The notes beneath the pieces were generated by a model. The model saw only the letters and a program-made list of their open reading frames with translations. It did not search any database and was not told where the DNA came from. The position numbers and the translations under genes were made by a program. From positions 1 to 64,000 of the forward strand of contig NZ_JANJUE010000078.1 in the NCBI RefSeq assembly GCF_024710765.1: a DNA stretch of 64,000 bases. Reading direction: 5' to 3'. This document shows, piece after piece, positions 1 through 10,349 of this stretch. Position 1 is the first letter of the stretch. Every line of letters begins with the position of its first letter. This stretch comes from Pseudoxanthomonas sp. GTDB lineage: Bacteria; Pseudomonadota; Gammaproteobacteria; Xanthomonadales; Xanthomonadaceae.

Positions 1-1473
1 GTCACCACCGCGATCGCCCTGCTGCTCTTCGTCGGCGCCTGCGGTAAGTCCGCGCAGTTCCCGCTCTATCTTTGGCTTCCCGACGCGATGGCGGGCCCGA
101 CCCCCGTTTCCGCCTTGATCCATGCCGCGACGATGGTCACGGCCGGCGTCTTCTTGCTAAACCGGCTTTACGTGGTCTTCGAGCTTTCGCCGATCGCCAG
201 TGCCGTCATCGCCTGCGTCGGCGCGTTCACCGCCCTGTTCGCCGCGCTGATCGCTTTTGGCCAGACGGACATCAAGAAGGTCCTCGCCTATTCCACCGTT
301 TCACAGTTAGGCTTCATGTTCATCGCTTGCGGAGCCGGAGCGTACTGGGTGGGCATGTTCCACGTCGCCACCCATGCCTTCTTCAAGGCCCTGCTATTCC
401 TGGCGGCCGGTTCGGTCATCATCGGCATGCACCACGAGCAGGACATGCGCAAGATGGGTGGCTTGCGCAAGTACATGCCGATCACCTACATCACCAGCCT
501 GATCGGCACCCTGGCGCTGGTCGGCACGCCGTTCCTGTCCGGCTTCTATTCCAAGGACACCATCATCGAGGCGGCCAAGCACCACCAGGAGCAGGCCGGC
601 GAGTTCGCCCACAAGGTGGCCGAACTGGGCACGATGGCGCAGGGCATCAACGGCCCCAGCGAATGGGTCGCCAACTATGGCTACTGGGCGGTGCTGCTGG
701 GCGTGTTCGTCACCAGCTTCTACAGCTTCCGCCTGCTGTACCTGACCTTCCACGGCAAGGAGCGCTTCCGCGACGCCCATGCCGGGCACGGCCATGACGA
801 GCATCATGGCGACGCGCACCACGACGATCACCATGGCGACGATCACGGCCACCACGGCGCGCACGAGCCGCACGAGTCGCCGTGGGTGGTCACCGTTCCG
901 CTGATCCTGCTGGCGATTCCGTCGATCCTGGTCGGTTACTTCACCATCGGCCCGATGCTGTTCGGCACCGACTGGAGTGGCCACCACGCGCAGCTGCCGT
1001 TCTTCCTGGGTGCGATCGACTTCATCAATCCGGCCGCGGACACGGTGGGGCAGTTGAAGGAAACCTTCCATGGTCCGTTCGAGTTCGCCCTGCACGGCAT
1101 GAAGGCCGCCCCGTTCTGGCTGACCCTGGCCGGTTTCATCCTGGCGACCGTCCTGTACCTGTTCACGCCGGAATTGCCGGGCAAGCTGCGCCGCATCTTC
1201 GCGCTGCCGGTCCGCATCCTGGAGAACAAGTACGGCATGGACGACCTGTGGATCGGTGGCCTGGCCGGCGGCAGCGTGAAGCTGGGCAAGGCATCGCGCG
1301 CCATCGACACCCACCTGATCGACGGCGTGGCCGTCAACGGCAGCGCCCGCATCGTGGATCTGGCCGCCAACCTGTTGCGCCGTACCCAGTCGGGTTTCCT
1401 CTACCACTACGCCTTCGCGATGATCCTCGGCCTGATTGCACTGCTGGCCGTGCTCATCCGGTTCTGGCAATGA
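1..1473 (+). CDS. nuoL: NADH-quinone oxidoreductase subunit L (3' part; 5' end outside window)
   Basis: This is a proton-pumping antiporter-like subunit of respiratory complex I in the inner membrane. The reading frame is open from base 1, so the gene starts upstream of the window. The visible 490 codons contain the proton-conducting antiporter core ([29 protein letters not shown], seen around positions 79-159, with the conserved lysine, histidine and proline residues), further membrane segments, and the C-terminal part that carries the long lateral helix in this family. Bases 775-873 encode a hydrophilic loop unusually rich in His and Asp. nuoM follows after 32 bases, which fits the standard nuoL-M-N order. 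The identification is secure; only the N-terminal third is missing. Confidence 0.96.
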   Translation, partial: VTTAIALLLFVGACGKSAQFPLYLWLPDAMAGPTPVSALIHAATMVTAGVFLLNRLYVVFELSPIASAVIACVGAFTALFAALIAFGQTDIKKVLAYSTVSQLGFMFIACGAGAYWVGMFHVATHAFFKALLFLAAGSVIIGMHHEQDMRKMGGLRKYMPITYITSLIGTLALVGTPFLSGFYSKDTIIEAAKHHQEQAGEFAHKVAELGTMAQGINGPSEWVANYGYWAVLLGVFVTSFYSFRLLYLTFHGKERFRDAHAGHGHDEHHGDAHHDDHHGDDHGHHGAHEPHESPWVVTVPLILLAIPSILVGYFTIGPMLFGTDWSGHHAQLPFFLGAIDFINPAADTVGQLKETFHGPFEFALHGMKAAPFWLTLAGFILATVLYLFTPELPGKLRRIFALPVRILENKYGMDDLWIGGLAGGSVKLGKASRAIDTHLIDGVAVNGSARIVDLAANLLRRTQSGFLYHYAFAMILGLIALLAVLIRFWQ

Positions 1474-1505
1474 CCGCCCTGGCGCTGAACTAACGGATAC
1501 CACTC

Positions 1506-3017
1506 GTGTCGAACTGGCCTTTGCTTAGCATTCTGATCTGGCTGCCGATTCTCGGCGGCGCGCTGGTCCTCGCCCTGGGCAACCGCCGCGCCAGTGCCGC
1601 CCGCTGGGTGGCATTGGGCGTGGCCTTGCTGACTTTCCTGGCGAGCCTGCCGCTGCTGACCGGCTTCGACTTCGCCAACCCCGGCATGCAGTTCGCCGAG
1701 AAGCGCGCCTGGGTGCCGACCTTCAACATCTGGTACGCGCTGGGCGCCGACGGCATCTCGGTCGCGCTGATCGTGCTGACCACGCTGACCACCGTGCTGG
1801 CGTTGATCGGCGCCTGGTCGGCGGTGGAGAAGCGGGTCAGCCAGTACGTGGCGGCGTTCCTGTTCCTGGAAGGCCTGATGATCGGCGTGTTCTGCGCGCT
1901 CGACGCCATCCTGTTCTATGTCTTCTTCGAAGGCATGCTGATCCCGATGTTCCTGATCATCGGCGTGTGGGGCGGCCCGCGCCGCATCTACGCCTCGATC
2001 AAGTTCTTCCTGTACACCTTCCTCGGGTCGGTGTTCATGCTGATCGGCCTGATCTACCTGTACCTGAAGGGCGGCAGCTTCCAGCTGGCGGACCTGTACA
2101 CGCTGCCGCTCAGCGCCAAGGAGCAGACCTGGCTGTTCTTCGCCTTCCTGATCGCCTTCGCGGTCAAGGTGCCGATGTTCCCGGTCCACACCTGGTTGCC
2201 GGACGCGCACGTGGAGGCGCCGACCGCCGGTTCGGTGATCCTGGCGGCGATCATGTTGAAGATCGGTGGCTACGGCTTCCTGCGCTTCAGCCTGCCGATC
2301 GTGCCTGACGCCGGTTTCGAATGGGCCTGGCTGGTGATCCTGCTGTCGCTGATCGGCGTGGTCTACGTCGGCCTGGTGGCGCTGGTGCAGGACGACATGA
2401 AGAAGCTGATCGCCTATTCGTCGGTCTCGCACATGGGCTTCGTCACGCTGGGCATCTTCATCGCCTTCAGCCTGGTGCGCGACTACGGCAACCTGGACGG
2501 CGCGCGCCTGGGCCTGCAGGGCGCGATGGTGCAGATGATTTCGCACGGTTTCGTTTCCGGCGCGATGTTCTCCTGCGTCGGCGTGCTGTATGACCGCATG
2601 CATACCCGCATGATCAAGGACTACGGCGGCGTGGCCAACGTGATGCCTTGGTTCGCGGTGTTCTTCGTGCTGTTCGGCATGGCCAACTCGGGCCTGCCGG
2701 GCACCAGCGGTTTCGTCGGCGAATTCATGGTCATCGTCGCCAGCTTCCAGAAGCATCCGCTGATCGCGCTGGTCGCCGCGCTGACCCTGATCATCGGCGC
2801 CGCCTATACCCTGTGGCTGATCAAGCGGGTGATGTACGGCGAAGTGGCCAATTCGCACGTGGCCGAGCTCAAGGACATCAACGGGCGCGAAGCGCTGGTG
2901 CTGGGCGTGTTTGCCATCGGCGTGCTGGTGCTGGGCGTCTACCCCAAGCCGCTCGTCGACCTGATGGAACCGTCGATTGCGAACCTGGCGATGCAGCTCG
3001 CCAACAGCAAGCTGTAA
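1506..3017 (+). CDS. nuoM: NADH-quinone oxidoreductase subunit M
   Basis: This 503-residue antiporter-like proton-pumping subunit of complex I has the usual length for the family. The protein is hydrophobic throughout, with about 14 membrane segments. The diagnostic stretch FPVHTWLPDAHVEAPTAGSV near residue 225 carries the conserved residues of the half-channel, and KKLIAYSSVSHMGFV follows near residue 300. Translation starts at GTG 1506; no good ATG lies nearby and the following residues match NuoM N-termini. The gene sits between nuoL and nuoN in the normal operon order, with nuoN beginning within ten bases of its stop. Confidence 0.97.
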   Translation: MSNWPLLSILIWLPILGGALVLALGNRRASAARWVALGVALLTFLASLPLLTGFDFANPGMQFAEKRAWVPTFNIWYALGADGISVALIVLTTLTTVLALIGAWSAVEKRVSQYVAAFLFLEGLMIGVFCALDAILFYVFFEGMLIPMFLIIGVWGGPRRIYASIKFFLYTFLGSVFMLIGLIYLYLKGGSFQLADLYTLPLSAKEQTWLFFAFLIAFAVKVPMFPVHTWLPDAHVEAPTAGSVILAAIMLKIGGYGFLRFSLPIVPDAGFEWAWLVILLSLIGVVYVGLVALVQDDMKKLIAYSSVSHMGFVTLGIFIAFSLVRDYGNLDGARLGLQGAMVQMISHGFVSGAMFSCVGVLYDRMHTRMIKDYGGVANVMPWFAVFFVLFGMANSGLPGTSGFVGEFMVIVASFQKHPLIALVAALTLIIGAAYTLWLIKRVMYGEVANSHVAELKDINGREALVLGVFAIGVLVLGVYPKPLVDLMEPSIANLAMQLANSKL

Positions 3018-3026
3018 GGAAGAATG

Positions 3027-4475
3027 ATGACCACGTCGATGCTCCCCACCGCCGCCGACCTGCTCCCGCTGCTGCCGGAAGTCGTGCTGATCGCCGGCGC
3101 GTTCGCGCTGCTGATGCTGGACCTGTTCCTGAGCGACCGCCAGCGGGTGATCACCCACGCGCTGGCCCTGGTCACCCTGGCGGTTTCGTTCTTCATGATC
3201 CTCACCGACGTCGGCGGCAGCGGATCCGTGTTCAACGGCATGTTCGTCCGCGACGTGATGGCCAACGTCACCAAGCTGGCGATCCTGCTGGTCAGTGCGC
3301 TGTCGCTGGTCTACGCCTGGCCCTACCTGCGCGAGCGCAAGCTGTATCCCGGTGAAGTGCCGGTGCTGGTGATGCTGGCGACCGCGGGCATGATGATGAT
3401 GGTCTCGGCCGGCAGCCTGGTGATGGTCTACCTGGGCCTGGAACTGCTGGCGCTGTGCTCGTACGCGCTGGTCGCGCTCAACCGCGAGGACGGCCTGTCC
3501 GCGGAAGCGGCGATGAAGTACATCGTGCTGGGTTCGCTCGCCTCCGGCCTGCTGCTGTATGGCATGTCGCTGACCTACGGCGCCACCGGCACGCTGCACC
3601 TGGACGGCATCCATGCCGCCATCGCCTCGACCTCCGACCGCACCCTGCTGCTGACCGGCGTGGTGTTCATGGTGGCCGGCGTGGCCTTCAAGCTGGGTGC
3701 CGCGCCGTTCCACATGTGGTTGCCGGACGTCTACCAGGGCGCACCGACCCCGATCACCCTGTTCATCAGTTCCGGTCCCAAGCTGGCCGCGTTCGGCATG
3801 GCTTACCGGTTGCTGGAAAGCGGCGTCGGCCCGGTCGCCGAGCAATGGCAATGGCTGCTGGCCGGACTGGCCGCGGCGTCGCTGGTGATCGGCAACCTGA
3901 TCGCCATCGCCCAGACCAACCTGAAGCGCATGCTGGCTTACTCGACGGTGTCGCACGTGGGCTTCCTGCTGGTCGGCTTCGCCGGTGGCGGTGCGACCGG
4001 CTATTCGGCGGCGCTGTTCTACGCCATCAGCTACGCGCTGATGTCGGCGGCCGCGTTCGGCGCCATCGTGGTGCTGTCGCGCCAGGGCTTCGAGGCCGAC
4101 AAGATCGACGACTTCAAGGGCCTGAACGCGCGCAATCCCTGGCAGGCCGGGCTGGTGCTGTGCGTGATGGCCTCGCTGGCCGGCGTGCCGCCGTTCCTGG
4201 GCTTCTGGGCCAAGCTGGTGGTGCTGGGCGCGGCGCTGAAGGGTGGCTTCACCTGGCTGGCGATCCTGGGCGTGGTCTGCGCCGTGATCGGCGCCTTCTA
4301 CTACCTGCGCGTCATCAAGGTCATGTACTTCGACGAGCCGGTGGGCGAGCGCCAGCCGGCCCGCCAGGATCGGGTGGTGCCGGTCGTGTTCGGCGTGAAC
4401 GCCCTGGCGCTGCTGGTGCTGGGCATCTTCTGGAACCCGATCATGTCGTGGTGCCAGCAGGCATTCGCCGGCTGA
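3027..4475 (+). CDS. nuoN: NADH-quinone oxidoreductase subunit N
   Basis: This is the third antiporter-like subunit of complex I and the last gene of the nuo operon, about 482 residues long. FHMWLPDVYQGAPTPITLF near residue 230 and KRMLAYSTVSHVGFLLVGF near residue 300 are the family signatures. Two adjacent ATG codons (3024 and 3027) are possible starts. The second is chosen because AAGGA at 3016-3020 is then six bases away. A GC-rich hairpin with a T-run follows the stop codon, so the operon probably ends here. Confidence 0.96.
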   Translation: MTTSMLPTAADLLPLLPEVVLIAGAFALLMLDLFLSDRQRVITHALALVTLAVSFFMILTDVGGSGSVFNGMFVRDVMANVTKLAILLVSALSLVYAWPYLRERKLYPGEVPVLVMLATAGMMMMVSAGSLVMVYLGLELLALCSYALVALNREDGLSAEAAMKYIVLGSLASGLLLYGMSLTYGATGTLHLDGIHAAIASTSDRTLLLTGVVFMVAGVAFKLGAAPFHMWLPDVYQGAPTPITLFISSGPKLAAFGMAYRLLESGVGPVAEQWQWLLAGLAAASLVIGNLIAIAQTNLKRMLAYSTVSHVGFLLVGFAGGGATGYSAALFYAISYALMSAAAFGAIVVLSRQGFEADKIDDFKGLNARNPWQAGLVLCVMASLAGVPPFLGFWAKLVVLGAALKGGFTWLAILGVVCAVIGAFYYLRVIKVMYFDEPVGERQPARQDRVVPVVFGVNALALLVLGIFWNPIMSWCQQAFAG

Positions 4476-4480
4476 ATCCC

Positions 4481-4509
4481 GCGGACGCGCCCGGCGTCCG
4501 CATGTTTTT
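4481..4509 (+). terminator. Rho-independent terminator of the nuo operon
   Basis: A perfect 8-bp stem (GCGGACGC at 4481-4488 with GCGTCCGC at 4494-4501, loop of 5) is followed by a run of five T at 4505-4509. It lies six bases after the nuoN stop and before the tRNA promoter. Confidence 0.75.
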
Positions 4510-4542
4510 CCTCCGGGCGATAGTTTTTGTTGATGTGAAGGC

Positions 4543-4571
4543 TTGCAAGAATCCACGGAAGCCTTCATAAT
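4543..4571 (+). promoter_or_regulatory. Sigma-70 promoter of tRNA-fMet / rimP operon
   Basis: TTGCAA (4543-4548) and CATAAT (4566-4571) are separated by exactly 17 bases. Transcription would start about five bases before the tRNA 5' end at 4583, as expected for a stable RNA gene. It may also feed the downstream rimP-nusA-infB genes by read-through. Confidence 0.75.
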
Positions 4572-4582
4572 TCCGCTTCTGC

Positions 4583-4659
4583 TGCGGGGTGGAGCAGTCT
4601 GGCAGCTCGTCGGGCTCATAACCCGAAGGTCGCAGGTTCAAATCCTGCCCCCGCTACCA
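4583..4659 (+). tRNA. metY: tRNA-fMet (CAT), initiator
   Basis: The 77-base cloverleaf has an encoded CCA and anticodon CAT. It is the initiator rather than an elongator: the anticodon stem has three GC pairs (GGG/CCC), position 1:72 is unpaired (T opposite T), and the D-stem has A11:T24. Its place just upstream of rimP-nusA-infB matches the metY-nusA-infB order known in E. coli. Confidence 0.96.
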
Positions 4660-4758
4660 AGCTTTGCGGTCGTAGGAAGCCTCCTGGCTTCCACGTCCGA
4701 AGCTCGGGCTCGTGAAAGCGCATGCTTCCGCTTTCACACCGAAATCCAGCGTTATCGG

Positions 4759-4790
4759 ACAAGGGGCCCATCGGGCCCCTTGTTGTTTCT
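4759..4790 (+). terminator. Hairpin between tRNA-fMet and rimP (leaky terminator)
   Basis: A perfect 11-bp stem (ACAAGGGGCCC 4759-4769 with GGGCCCCTTGT 4773-4783, loop of 3) runs into a T-rich tract. It lies 33 bases before the rimP start. It probably ends most tRNA transcripts while letting some polymerase through into the nusA operon. Confidence 0.6.
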
Positions 4791-4822
4791 GCAATCTAGA
4801 ATCTTCTGGCAAAGGTCATTCC

Positions 4823-5443
4823 GTGAGCGACAAGGCCACTCAAATCTCGGAACTCCTGGCCCCGACGGTCCAGGCACTCGGGCTCGAGTTGCTGGGCATC
4901 GAGTATCTGCCCGCACCCGGCGGCGCCACCGTGCGGCTGTACATCGACGTGCAGGATGCGGAGCGGGACACCCGGTCCATCAATATCGACGACTGCGAGG
5001 CGGTCAGCCGCGAAGTCTCGGCCCAGTTGGACGTGGAAGACCCGATTTCCGGCAACTACACCCTGGAAGTCTCGTCGCCGGGCGTGGACCGCCCCCTGTT
5101 CACCCTGGCCCAGCTCGCGCGCCACCAGGGCGAGAGCGCCAAGGTGGTGCTGAAACTGCCGCAGGACGGCCGTCGCCGCTTCCAGGGCGCCATCACCGGG
5201 ATCGAGGGCGACCAGGTTGTTTTCACGGTCGACGGCGCGGCACTGTCCGTGGCCTTCGATAATATCGACAAGGCCAGGCTGGTCCCCGACTGGGCGGCGC
5301 TGGGCCTGGCCCCCGAAAAACCCAAGGGCGGTGGCCGCAAGGCCGGCGCCGCGAGCGGAGCCGCCGCCGGCAAGGGCGCGGCGAAGCAGGCATCCAAGCA
5401 ACAACCCAACAAGCCGGCGGCTCGCAAGCCGCGTGCGGAGTGA
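4823..5443 (+). CDS. rimP: Ribosome maturation factor RimP
   Basis: RimP assists late assembly of the 30S ribosomal subunit. The GTG at 4823 ([17 protein letters not shown]) is chosen because it has AAAGG upstream and matches family N-termini; the frame remains open further upstream through the terminator region. The N-terminal alpha/beta domain ([12 protein letters not shown], near residue 20) and the C-terminal SH3-like barrel (residues ~95-160, with the DRPLF boundary) are intact. Beyond residue ~165 there is a Lys/Ala/Gly-rich basic tail of about 40 residues, longer than in E. coli. The stop codon is next to the nusA start. Confidence 0.93.
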   Translation: MSDKATQISELLAPTVQALGLELLGIEYLPAPGGATVRLYIDVQDAERDTRSINIDDCEAVSREVSAQLDVEDPISGNYTLEVSSPGVDRPLFTLAQLARHQGESAKVVLKLPQDGRRRFQGAITGIEGDQVVFTVDGAALSVAFDNIDKARLVPDWAALGLAPEKPKGGGRKAGAASGAAAGKGAAKQASKQQPNKPAARKPRAE

Positions 5444-5446
5444 ATG

Positions 5447-6958
5447 ATGAGTAAGGAACTTTTGCTGGTGGTGGATGCGGTCGCCAACGAGAAGGGCGTG
5501 CCGCGCGAAGTGATCTTCGATGCCATCGAAGCCGCGTTGGCATCCGCCGCCAAGAAGCGTTACCTGGACCAGGACGTGTCGGTGCGCGTGTCGATCGACC
5601 ACAAGGACGGCAGCTACGAGACTTTCCGCCGCTGGGAAGTCGTGGCCGACGACGTGGTGATGGAATCGCCGGATCGCCAGCTCCGCCTGATGGACGCCGT
5701 TGACGAGGCCGAAGGCGTCGAGGTCGGCGACTGGATCGAGGAACAGATCGAGAACCCGGACTTCGGGCGCATCGCCGCGCAGGCCGCCAAGCAGGTGATC
5801 GTGCAGCGCGTGCGCGAGGCCGAGCGCCAGCAGGTGGTCGATGCGTGGAAGGATCGCGTCGGCGAACTGGTCACCGGCGTGGTCAAGCGCGCCGAGCGCG
5901 GCAACATCTACGTGGACCTGGGCGGGAATGCGGAAGCCTTCATCCCGAAGGACAAGGGCATTCCGCGCGACGTGCTGCGCGCCGGCGACCGCGTGCGCGG
6001 CTACCTGTACGACGTGCGTTCCGAGCCCCGCGGCCCGCAGCTGTTCATCAGCCGCGCCGCGCCGGAATTCATGATCGAGCTGTTCAAGCTGGAAGTGCCG
6101 GAAGTGGGCCAGGGCCTGGTCGAGATCAAGGCCTGCGCGCGTGATCCGGGCGACCGCGCCAAGATTGCGGTGCTGGCGCACGACAGCCGCACCGATCCCA
6201 TCGGCGCCTGCATCGGCATGCGTGGTTCGCGCGTGCAGGCGGTGTCGAACGAACTGAACGGCGAGCGCGTCGACATCGTGCTGTGGAACGACAACCCCGC
6301 CACCTTCGTCATCAACGCGATGGCGCCGGCCGAGGTGCAGTCGATCATCGTCGACGAGGAAAAGCACTCGATGGATCTGGCGGTGGCCGAGGACCGGCTG
6401 GCGCAGGCCATCGGCAAGGGCGGCCAGAACGTGCGCCTGGCCAGCCGCCTGACCGGTTGGCAGCTGAACGTGATGACCCAGGACCAGGTCGCCGCCAAGT
6501 CCGAGGCCGAGCAGGCCGTGGCCCGCCAGCTGTTCATGGACAAGCTGGAAGTGGACGAGGAGATCGCCGCCATCCTGGTCAGCGAAGGCTTCAGCACGGT
6601 CGAGGAAATCGCCTACGTGCCGGTCGGCGAACTGCTGGCGGTCGAAGGCTTCGACGAGGACATCGTCGAGGAACTGCGGGCCCGTGCCCGCGATGCCCTG
6701 CTGAACGAGGCGCTGGCCGAGGAGGAGGGCCTGGAGGAGAACCAGCCCGCCGACGACCTGCTGGCGCTGGAGGGCATGGACGAGGAAACCGCCTATGCGC
6801 TGGCCGCGCAGGGCGTCCGTACCAGCGAGGACCTGTCGGACCTGGCCGCCGACGAAGTGGTGGAATTTGGCATCGAAGGGCTGGACGAGGGACGCGCCGC
6901 GGCGCTGATCCTGGCCGCCCGTGCCGAGGAGATCGCCCGCCTGGAGCGTGGCGAATGA
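5447..6958 (+). CDS. nusA: Transcription termination/antitermination protein NusA
   Basis: NusA binds RNA polymerase and modulates pausing, termination and antitermination. Its 503 residues have the full gammaproteobacterial layout: N-terminal RNAP-binding domain, S1 domain (~residues 135-200, GVVKRAERGNIYVDLGG), two KH domains (with IGMRGSRVQAV and AIGKGGQNVRLA), and two acidic C-terminal repeats after residue ~360. GGAG at 5437-5440 favours the second of two tandem ATG codons (5444/5447). The gene is translationally coupled to rimP. Confidence 0.96.
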   Translation: MSKELLLVVDAVANEKGVPREVIFDAIEAALASAAKKRYLDQDVSVRVSIDHKDGSYETFRRWEVVADDVVMESPDRQLRLMDAVDEAEGVEVGDWIEEQIENPDFGRIAAQAAKQVIVQRVREAERQQVVDAWKDRVGELVTGVVKRAERGNIYVDLGGNAEAFIPKDKGIPRDVLRAGDRVRGYLYDVRSEPRGPQLFISRAAPEFMIELFKLEVPEVGQGLVEIKACARDPGDRAKIAVLAHDSRTDPIGACIGMRGSRVQAVSNELNGERVDIVLWNDNPATFVINAMAPAEVQSIIVDEEKHSMDLAVAEDRLAQAIGKGGQNVRLASRLTGWQLNVMTQDQVAAKSEAEQAVARQLFMDKLEVDEEIAAILVSEGFSTVEEIAYVPVGELLAVEGFDEDIVEELRARARDALLNEALAEEEGLEENQPADDLLALEGMDEETAYALAAQGVRTSEDLSDLAADEVVEFGIEGLDEGRAAALILAARAEEIARLERGE

Positions 6959-7068
6959 TCCACCGATGAGCACCGCCCTGGCACCCGCAGGGCTTAGAAT
7001 CCCCAACCTTGAAATGGGGCGCTCCTTCGCTGACGGCAGAGGGGCGCTACAAAGAAACTAGGATCCGA

Positions 7069-9717
7069 ATGTCGCAGCAAACCACCATCCGCAAGCTGGC
7101 TGAACTGGTCAATACGCCGGTCGAGAAACTGCTGGAACAGCTGGCCGAGGCCGGCATGAAGTTCAGCGGTCCCGACCAGGTCGTGACCAGCACCGAGAAG
7201 ATGAAGCTGCTCGGCTTCCTGCGCCGTACCCACGGCAAGACGGAGAAGGCGGCGGACGAGACGGCCGCGCCGAAGAAGATCACCCTGAACCGCCGCAAGG
7301 TGCAGGAAGTGACCGTCGCCGCCGGCCGCAGCAAGACCACGGTGAACGTGGAAGTGCGCCAGAAGCGCACCTACGTCAAGCCGAACGAGGCCGATGCGCC
7401 CGTCGCCGCGACCACTTCGCAGACCGAGACCGATCCCGAGCGCGCCGAGATCCTGCGCAAGCTGGAGGAGTCCAAGCAGCGCAACCTGCAGGAACAGCAG
7501 CGCCTGGCCGAGGACGATCGTCGTCGCGCCGAGGAACTCGAGCGCAAGCGCAAGGAAGAGGAGGCCGCCCGCGCGGCCGCCGAAGCCATCGCGCGCGCCG
7601 AAGCCGAGGCCAACGCCGCCAATGCCGGCGAGTCCCCCTCCGGCGAGGAGCGCCCGGCCCGCGCCGGTGGGCATCACGTGGCCAAGCAGGTGGTCCGCAA
7701 GGATCCGCCGCGCGTCGATGATCGCAACGGTGCCGCCGCGGCGGCGAACAAGCACAAGACCCGCGGTTCGCATGCGATGGTCAGCGGCATCGAGGACGAC
7801 GATGCGGCCAGCCGCTTCGCCGGCCAGTTGCACCTGTCCGCCGCCGAACGCGCGCGCCGCACCACCTCGCGTGGCAAGCCCAAGCCGCGCCGGCAGATGG
7901 AACAGAGCCGTGGCGGCGGCGGTGGCGCGCATGGCTTTGAGCGTCCGACCGCGCCGGTCGTGCGCGAGGTCGCCATCGGCGAAACCATCACCGTGGCGGA
8001 CCTGGCGCAGAAACTGGCGCTGAAGGGCGGCGACGTGGTGAAGGCGATGTTCAAGATGGGCGTCATGGCGACCATCACCCAGACCATCGATCACGACACC
8101 GCCGCGCTGGTCACCGAGGAACTGGGCCACAAGGCGATCCGTGCCGAGAGCAACGACGCCGAGAGCGAACTGCTGGCCCACACCGAGGAGCAGCAGGGCG
8201 ACAAGGTGGCGCGTCCGCCGGTGGTCACCATCATGGGCCACGTCGACCACGGCAAGACCTCGCTGCTGGACTACATCCGCCGCACCAAGGTGGCCACCGG
8301 CGAAGCCGGCGGCATCACCCAGCACATCGGCGCCTACCACGTGGAGACGCCGAAGGGCGTCATCAGCTTCCTGGATACCCCCGGCCACGCCGCGTTCACC
8401 GCGATGCGCGCCCGCGGCGCCAAGCTGACCGACATCGTGGTGCTGGTGGTGGCCGCCGACGACGGCGTCATGCCGCAGACCAAGGAAGCCATCCAGCACG
8501 CCAAGGCGGCCAGGGTGCCGCTGATCGTCGCGGTCAACAAGATCGACAAGTCCGACGCCGATCCGATGCGGGTCAAGAACGAACTGCTGGCCGAGGAAGT
8601 GGTGGCCGAGGACTTCGGCGGCGACACCCAGATGGTGGAGATCTCGGCCAAGACCGGCCAGGGCATCGACGAATTGCTGGACGCGATTTCGCTGCAGGCC
8701 GAAGTGCTGGAACTGAAGGCCGTGGAAGACGGCCGCGCCAGCGGCGTGGTCATCGAATCCTCGCTGGACAAGGGCCGCGGCCCGGTCGCGACGGTGCTGG
8801 TGCAGCAGGGCACCCTGAAGAAGGGCGACTACCTGGTGTGCGGCATCCAGTATGGCCGCGAGCGCGCGCTGTTCGACGAGACCGGCGGCCAGCCGGCCTC
8901 GGCCGGTCCGTCGATTCCGGTGCAGGTGCTGGGCCTGTCGGGCGTGCCCGACGCCGGTGACGATTTCGTGGTGGTCGAGGACGAGCGCCTGGCCAAGGAC
9001 GTGGCGCAGCAGCGCGACGCCAAGCGCCGCGAATCGCGCCTGGTCAAGCAGGCCGGCAACCGCATGGAGGACATCCTGGCGCAGATGGGCCAGGGCGAAG
9101 GCCAGCAGGTGCTGAACCTGGTGATCAAGGCCGACGTGCAGGGTTCGGTGGAAGCGCTGAAGCAGTCGCTGGTCGGCCTGTCCAACGAGCTGATCCGCAT
9201 CAACGTGATCACCGCCGGCGTCGGCGGCATCACCGAGTCCGACGCCAACGCCGCGGTCACCGCCAAGGCCACGGTCATCGGCTTCAACGTGCGCGCCGAT
9301 GCCTCCGCCCGCCGGATCATCGAAGCCAACGGCGTCGACCTGCGCTACTTCTCGATCATCTATGACGTGATCGATCAGGTGAAGCAGGTGGCCTCGGGCT
9401 TGCTGGGCAAGGAAATCCGCGAAGAGATCATCGGCACCGCCGAGGTCCGCGACGTGTTCCGCAGCTCCAAGTTCGGCGCGGTCGCCGGCTGCATGGTCGT
9501 GGAAGGCGTGGTCAAGCGGAACAAGCCGATCCGCGTGCTGCGCGACAGCACGGTGATCTTCGAAGGCGAACTGGAATCGCTGCGTCGCTTCAAGGAGAAC
9601 GTCGAGGAGGTCCGCAATGGTACCGAGTGCGGTATCGGCGTGAAGGCCTACAACGACATCAAGCCGGGCGACCAGATCGAGTGCTTCGAACGCATCGAGG
9701 TGGCGCGGACGCTATAA
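7069..9717 (+). CDS. infB: Translation initiation factor IF-2
   Basis: IF-2 is the GTPase that delivers initiator tRNA to the 30S subunit. It is 882 residues from ATG 7069 ([14 protein letters not shown]), which has AGGA upstream; the in-frame ATG at 7009 would add an atypical leader. The layout is the usual one: N-terminal IF2N domain, a charged Ala/Arg/Glu linker (residues ~125-280), a second IF2N domain, G domain (GHVDHGKTS near residue 390, [12 protein letters not shown]), then domains II to IV. The initiator tRNA gene is at the head of the same operon. Confidence 0.97.
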   Translation: MSQQTTIRKLAELVNTPVEKLLEQLAEAGMKFSGPDQVVTSTEKMKLLGFLRRTHGKTEKAADETAAPKKITLNRRKVQEVTVAAGRSKTTVNVEVRQKRTYVKPNEADAPVAATTSQTETDPERAEILRKLEESKQRNLQEQQRLAEDDRRRAEELERKRKEEEAARAAAEAIARAEAEANAANAGESPSGEERPARAGGHHVAKQVVRKDPPRVDDRNGAAAAANKHKTRGSHAMVSGIEDDDAASRFAGQLHLSAAERARRTTSRGKPKPRRQMEQSRGGGGGAHGFERPTAPVVREVAIGETITVADLAQKLALKGGDVVKAMFKMGVMATITQTIDHDTAALVTEELGHKAIRAESNDAESELLAHTEEQQGDKVARPPVVTIMGHVDHGKTSLLDYIRRTKVATGEAGGITQHIGAYHVETPKGVISFLDTPGHAAFTAMRARGAKLTDIVVLVVAADDGVMPQTKEAIQHAKAARVPLIVAVNKIDKSDADPMRVKNELLAEEVVAEDFGGDTQMVEISAKTGQGIDELLDAISLQAEVLELKAVEDGRASGVVIESSLDKGRGPVATVLVQQGTLKKGDYLVCGIQYGRERALFDETGGQPASAGPSIPVQVLGLSGVPDAGDDFVVVEDERLAKDVAQQRDAKRRESRLVKQAGNRMEDILAQMGQGEGQQVLNLVIKADVQGSVEALKQSLVGLSNELIRINVITAGVGGITESDANAAVTAKATVIGFNVRADASARRIIEANGVDLRYFSIIYDVIDQVKQVASGLLGKEIREEIIGTAEVRDVFRSSKFGAVAGCMVVEGVVKRNKPIRVLRDSTVIFEGELESLRRFKENVEEVRNGTECGIGVKAYNDIKPGDQIECFERIEVARTL

Positions 9718-9726
9718 GCGTCCCGC

Positions 9727-9829
9727 CGGGATTGGGGATGCGGGATTGGAGATTCGTTGAAGCTTCTCCCGGATTCCCGACCCTTCACGATCGCTCTTTC
9801 GAATCCCGAATCCCGAATCTCGAATCCCG
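9727..9829. repeat. Inverted-repeat element built of GGGATTC-type heptamers (copy 1)
   Basis: Two 30-base arms, 9727-9756 and 9800-9829, are made of repeated GGGATTC/GGGAATC-like heptamers. They are reverse complements of each other apart from about six mismatches, with 43 bases between them. The element fills the infB-rbfA gap and ends five bases before the rbfA ATG. A second copy lies at 29819-29931. Confidence 0.75.
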
Positions 9830-9834
9830 TTTCA

Positions 9835-10206
9835 ATGCCCACCAAATCCTTCCATCGCACCGACCGTATCTCCGCACAGCTCCGCCGCGAGCTGGGTGCG
9901 TTGGTGCATGAGGCCGTGCGCGAGTACGGCCTGCCGTCGGTCAGCGTGTCCGACGTCGAGGTCTCCCGCGATCTGGCGCATGCCCAGGTCTACGTGACGG
10001 CGCTGATGCCGGAGCGTTCGGCAGACGCGATCAAGGGCCTGCGGGAGCTGGCGCGCGAACTGCGCATGGAGCTGGCCCGCCGGGTCAAGCTGCGCCATGT
10101 GCCGGAACTGCACTTCCACTACGACGATTCGGTCGATCGCGGCGAGCGCATCGACCAGTTGCTGCGCGACCTGCCCGAGCGCGGGCAGGACGACGGGCAG
10201 GACTGA
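9835..10206 (+). CDS. rbfA: 30S ribosome-binding factor A
   Basis: RbfA is a cold-shock ribosome maturation factor that binds the 30S subunit near the 16S rRNA 5' end. It is 123 residues with a single KH-type fold; residues 1-12 ([12 protein letters not shown]) match xanthomonad RbfA N-termini and fix the start at 9835. The frame is open further upstream, but those codons are translated repeat DNA. The bases before the ATG are repeat arm, and no Shine-Dalgarno sequence is visible, which is unusual within this operon. truB follows. Confidence 0.93.
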   Translation: MPTKSFHRTDRISAQLRRELGALVHEAVREYGLPSVSVSDVEVSRDLAHAQVYVTALMPERSADAIKGLRELARELRMELARRVKLRHVPELHFHYDDSVDRGERIDQLLRDLPERGQDDGQD

Positions 10207-10349
10207 TCGCCACGCGGCGGCGGCCCTGGCCGCGCCGTCCCCGTTTTTCGTTGATACTGCGCGGGCATGGCCCGCCGGACATCGTCGGCGTACCGGCCGC
10301 CGTGCAGGTGCTGGCCGTGCCCGAGGACCCTGATAGGACCCGGAGAGGG

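Noticed and set aside
1407..4619. A 1070-codon open frame on the minus strand opposite nuoM-nuoN, rich in His, Gln and Arg
   Set aside because: It is opposite three clear complex I genes. Long antisense frames arise from the strong GC codon bias, and the composition is low-complexity without any family motif.
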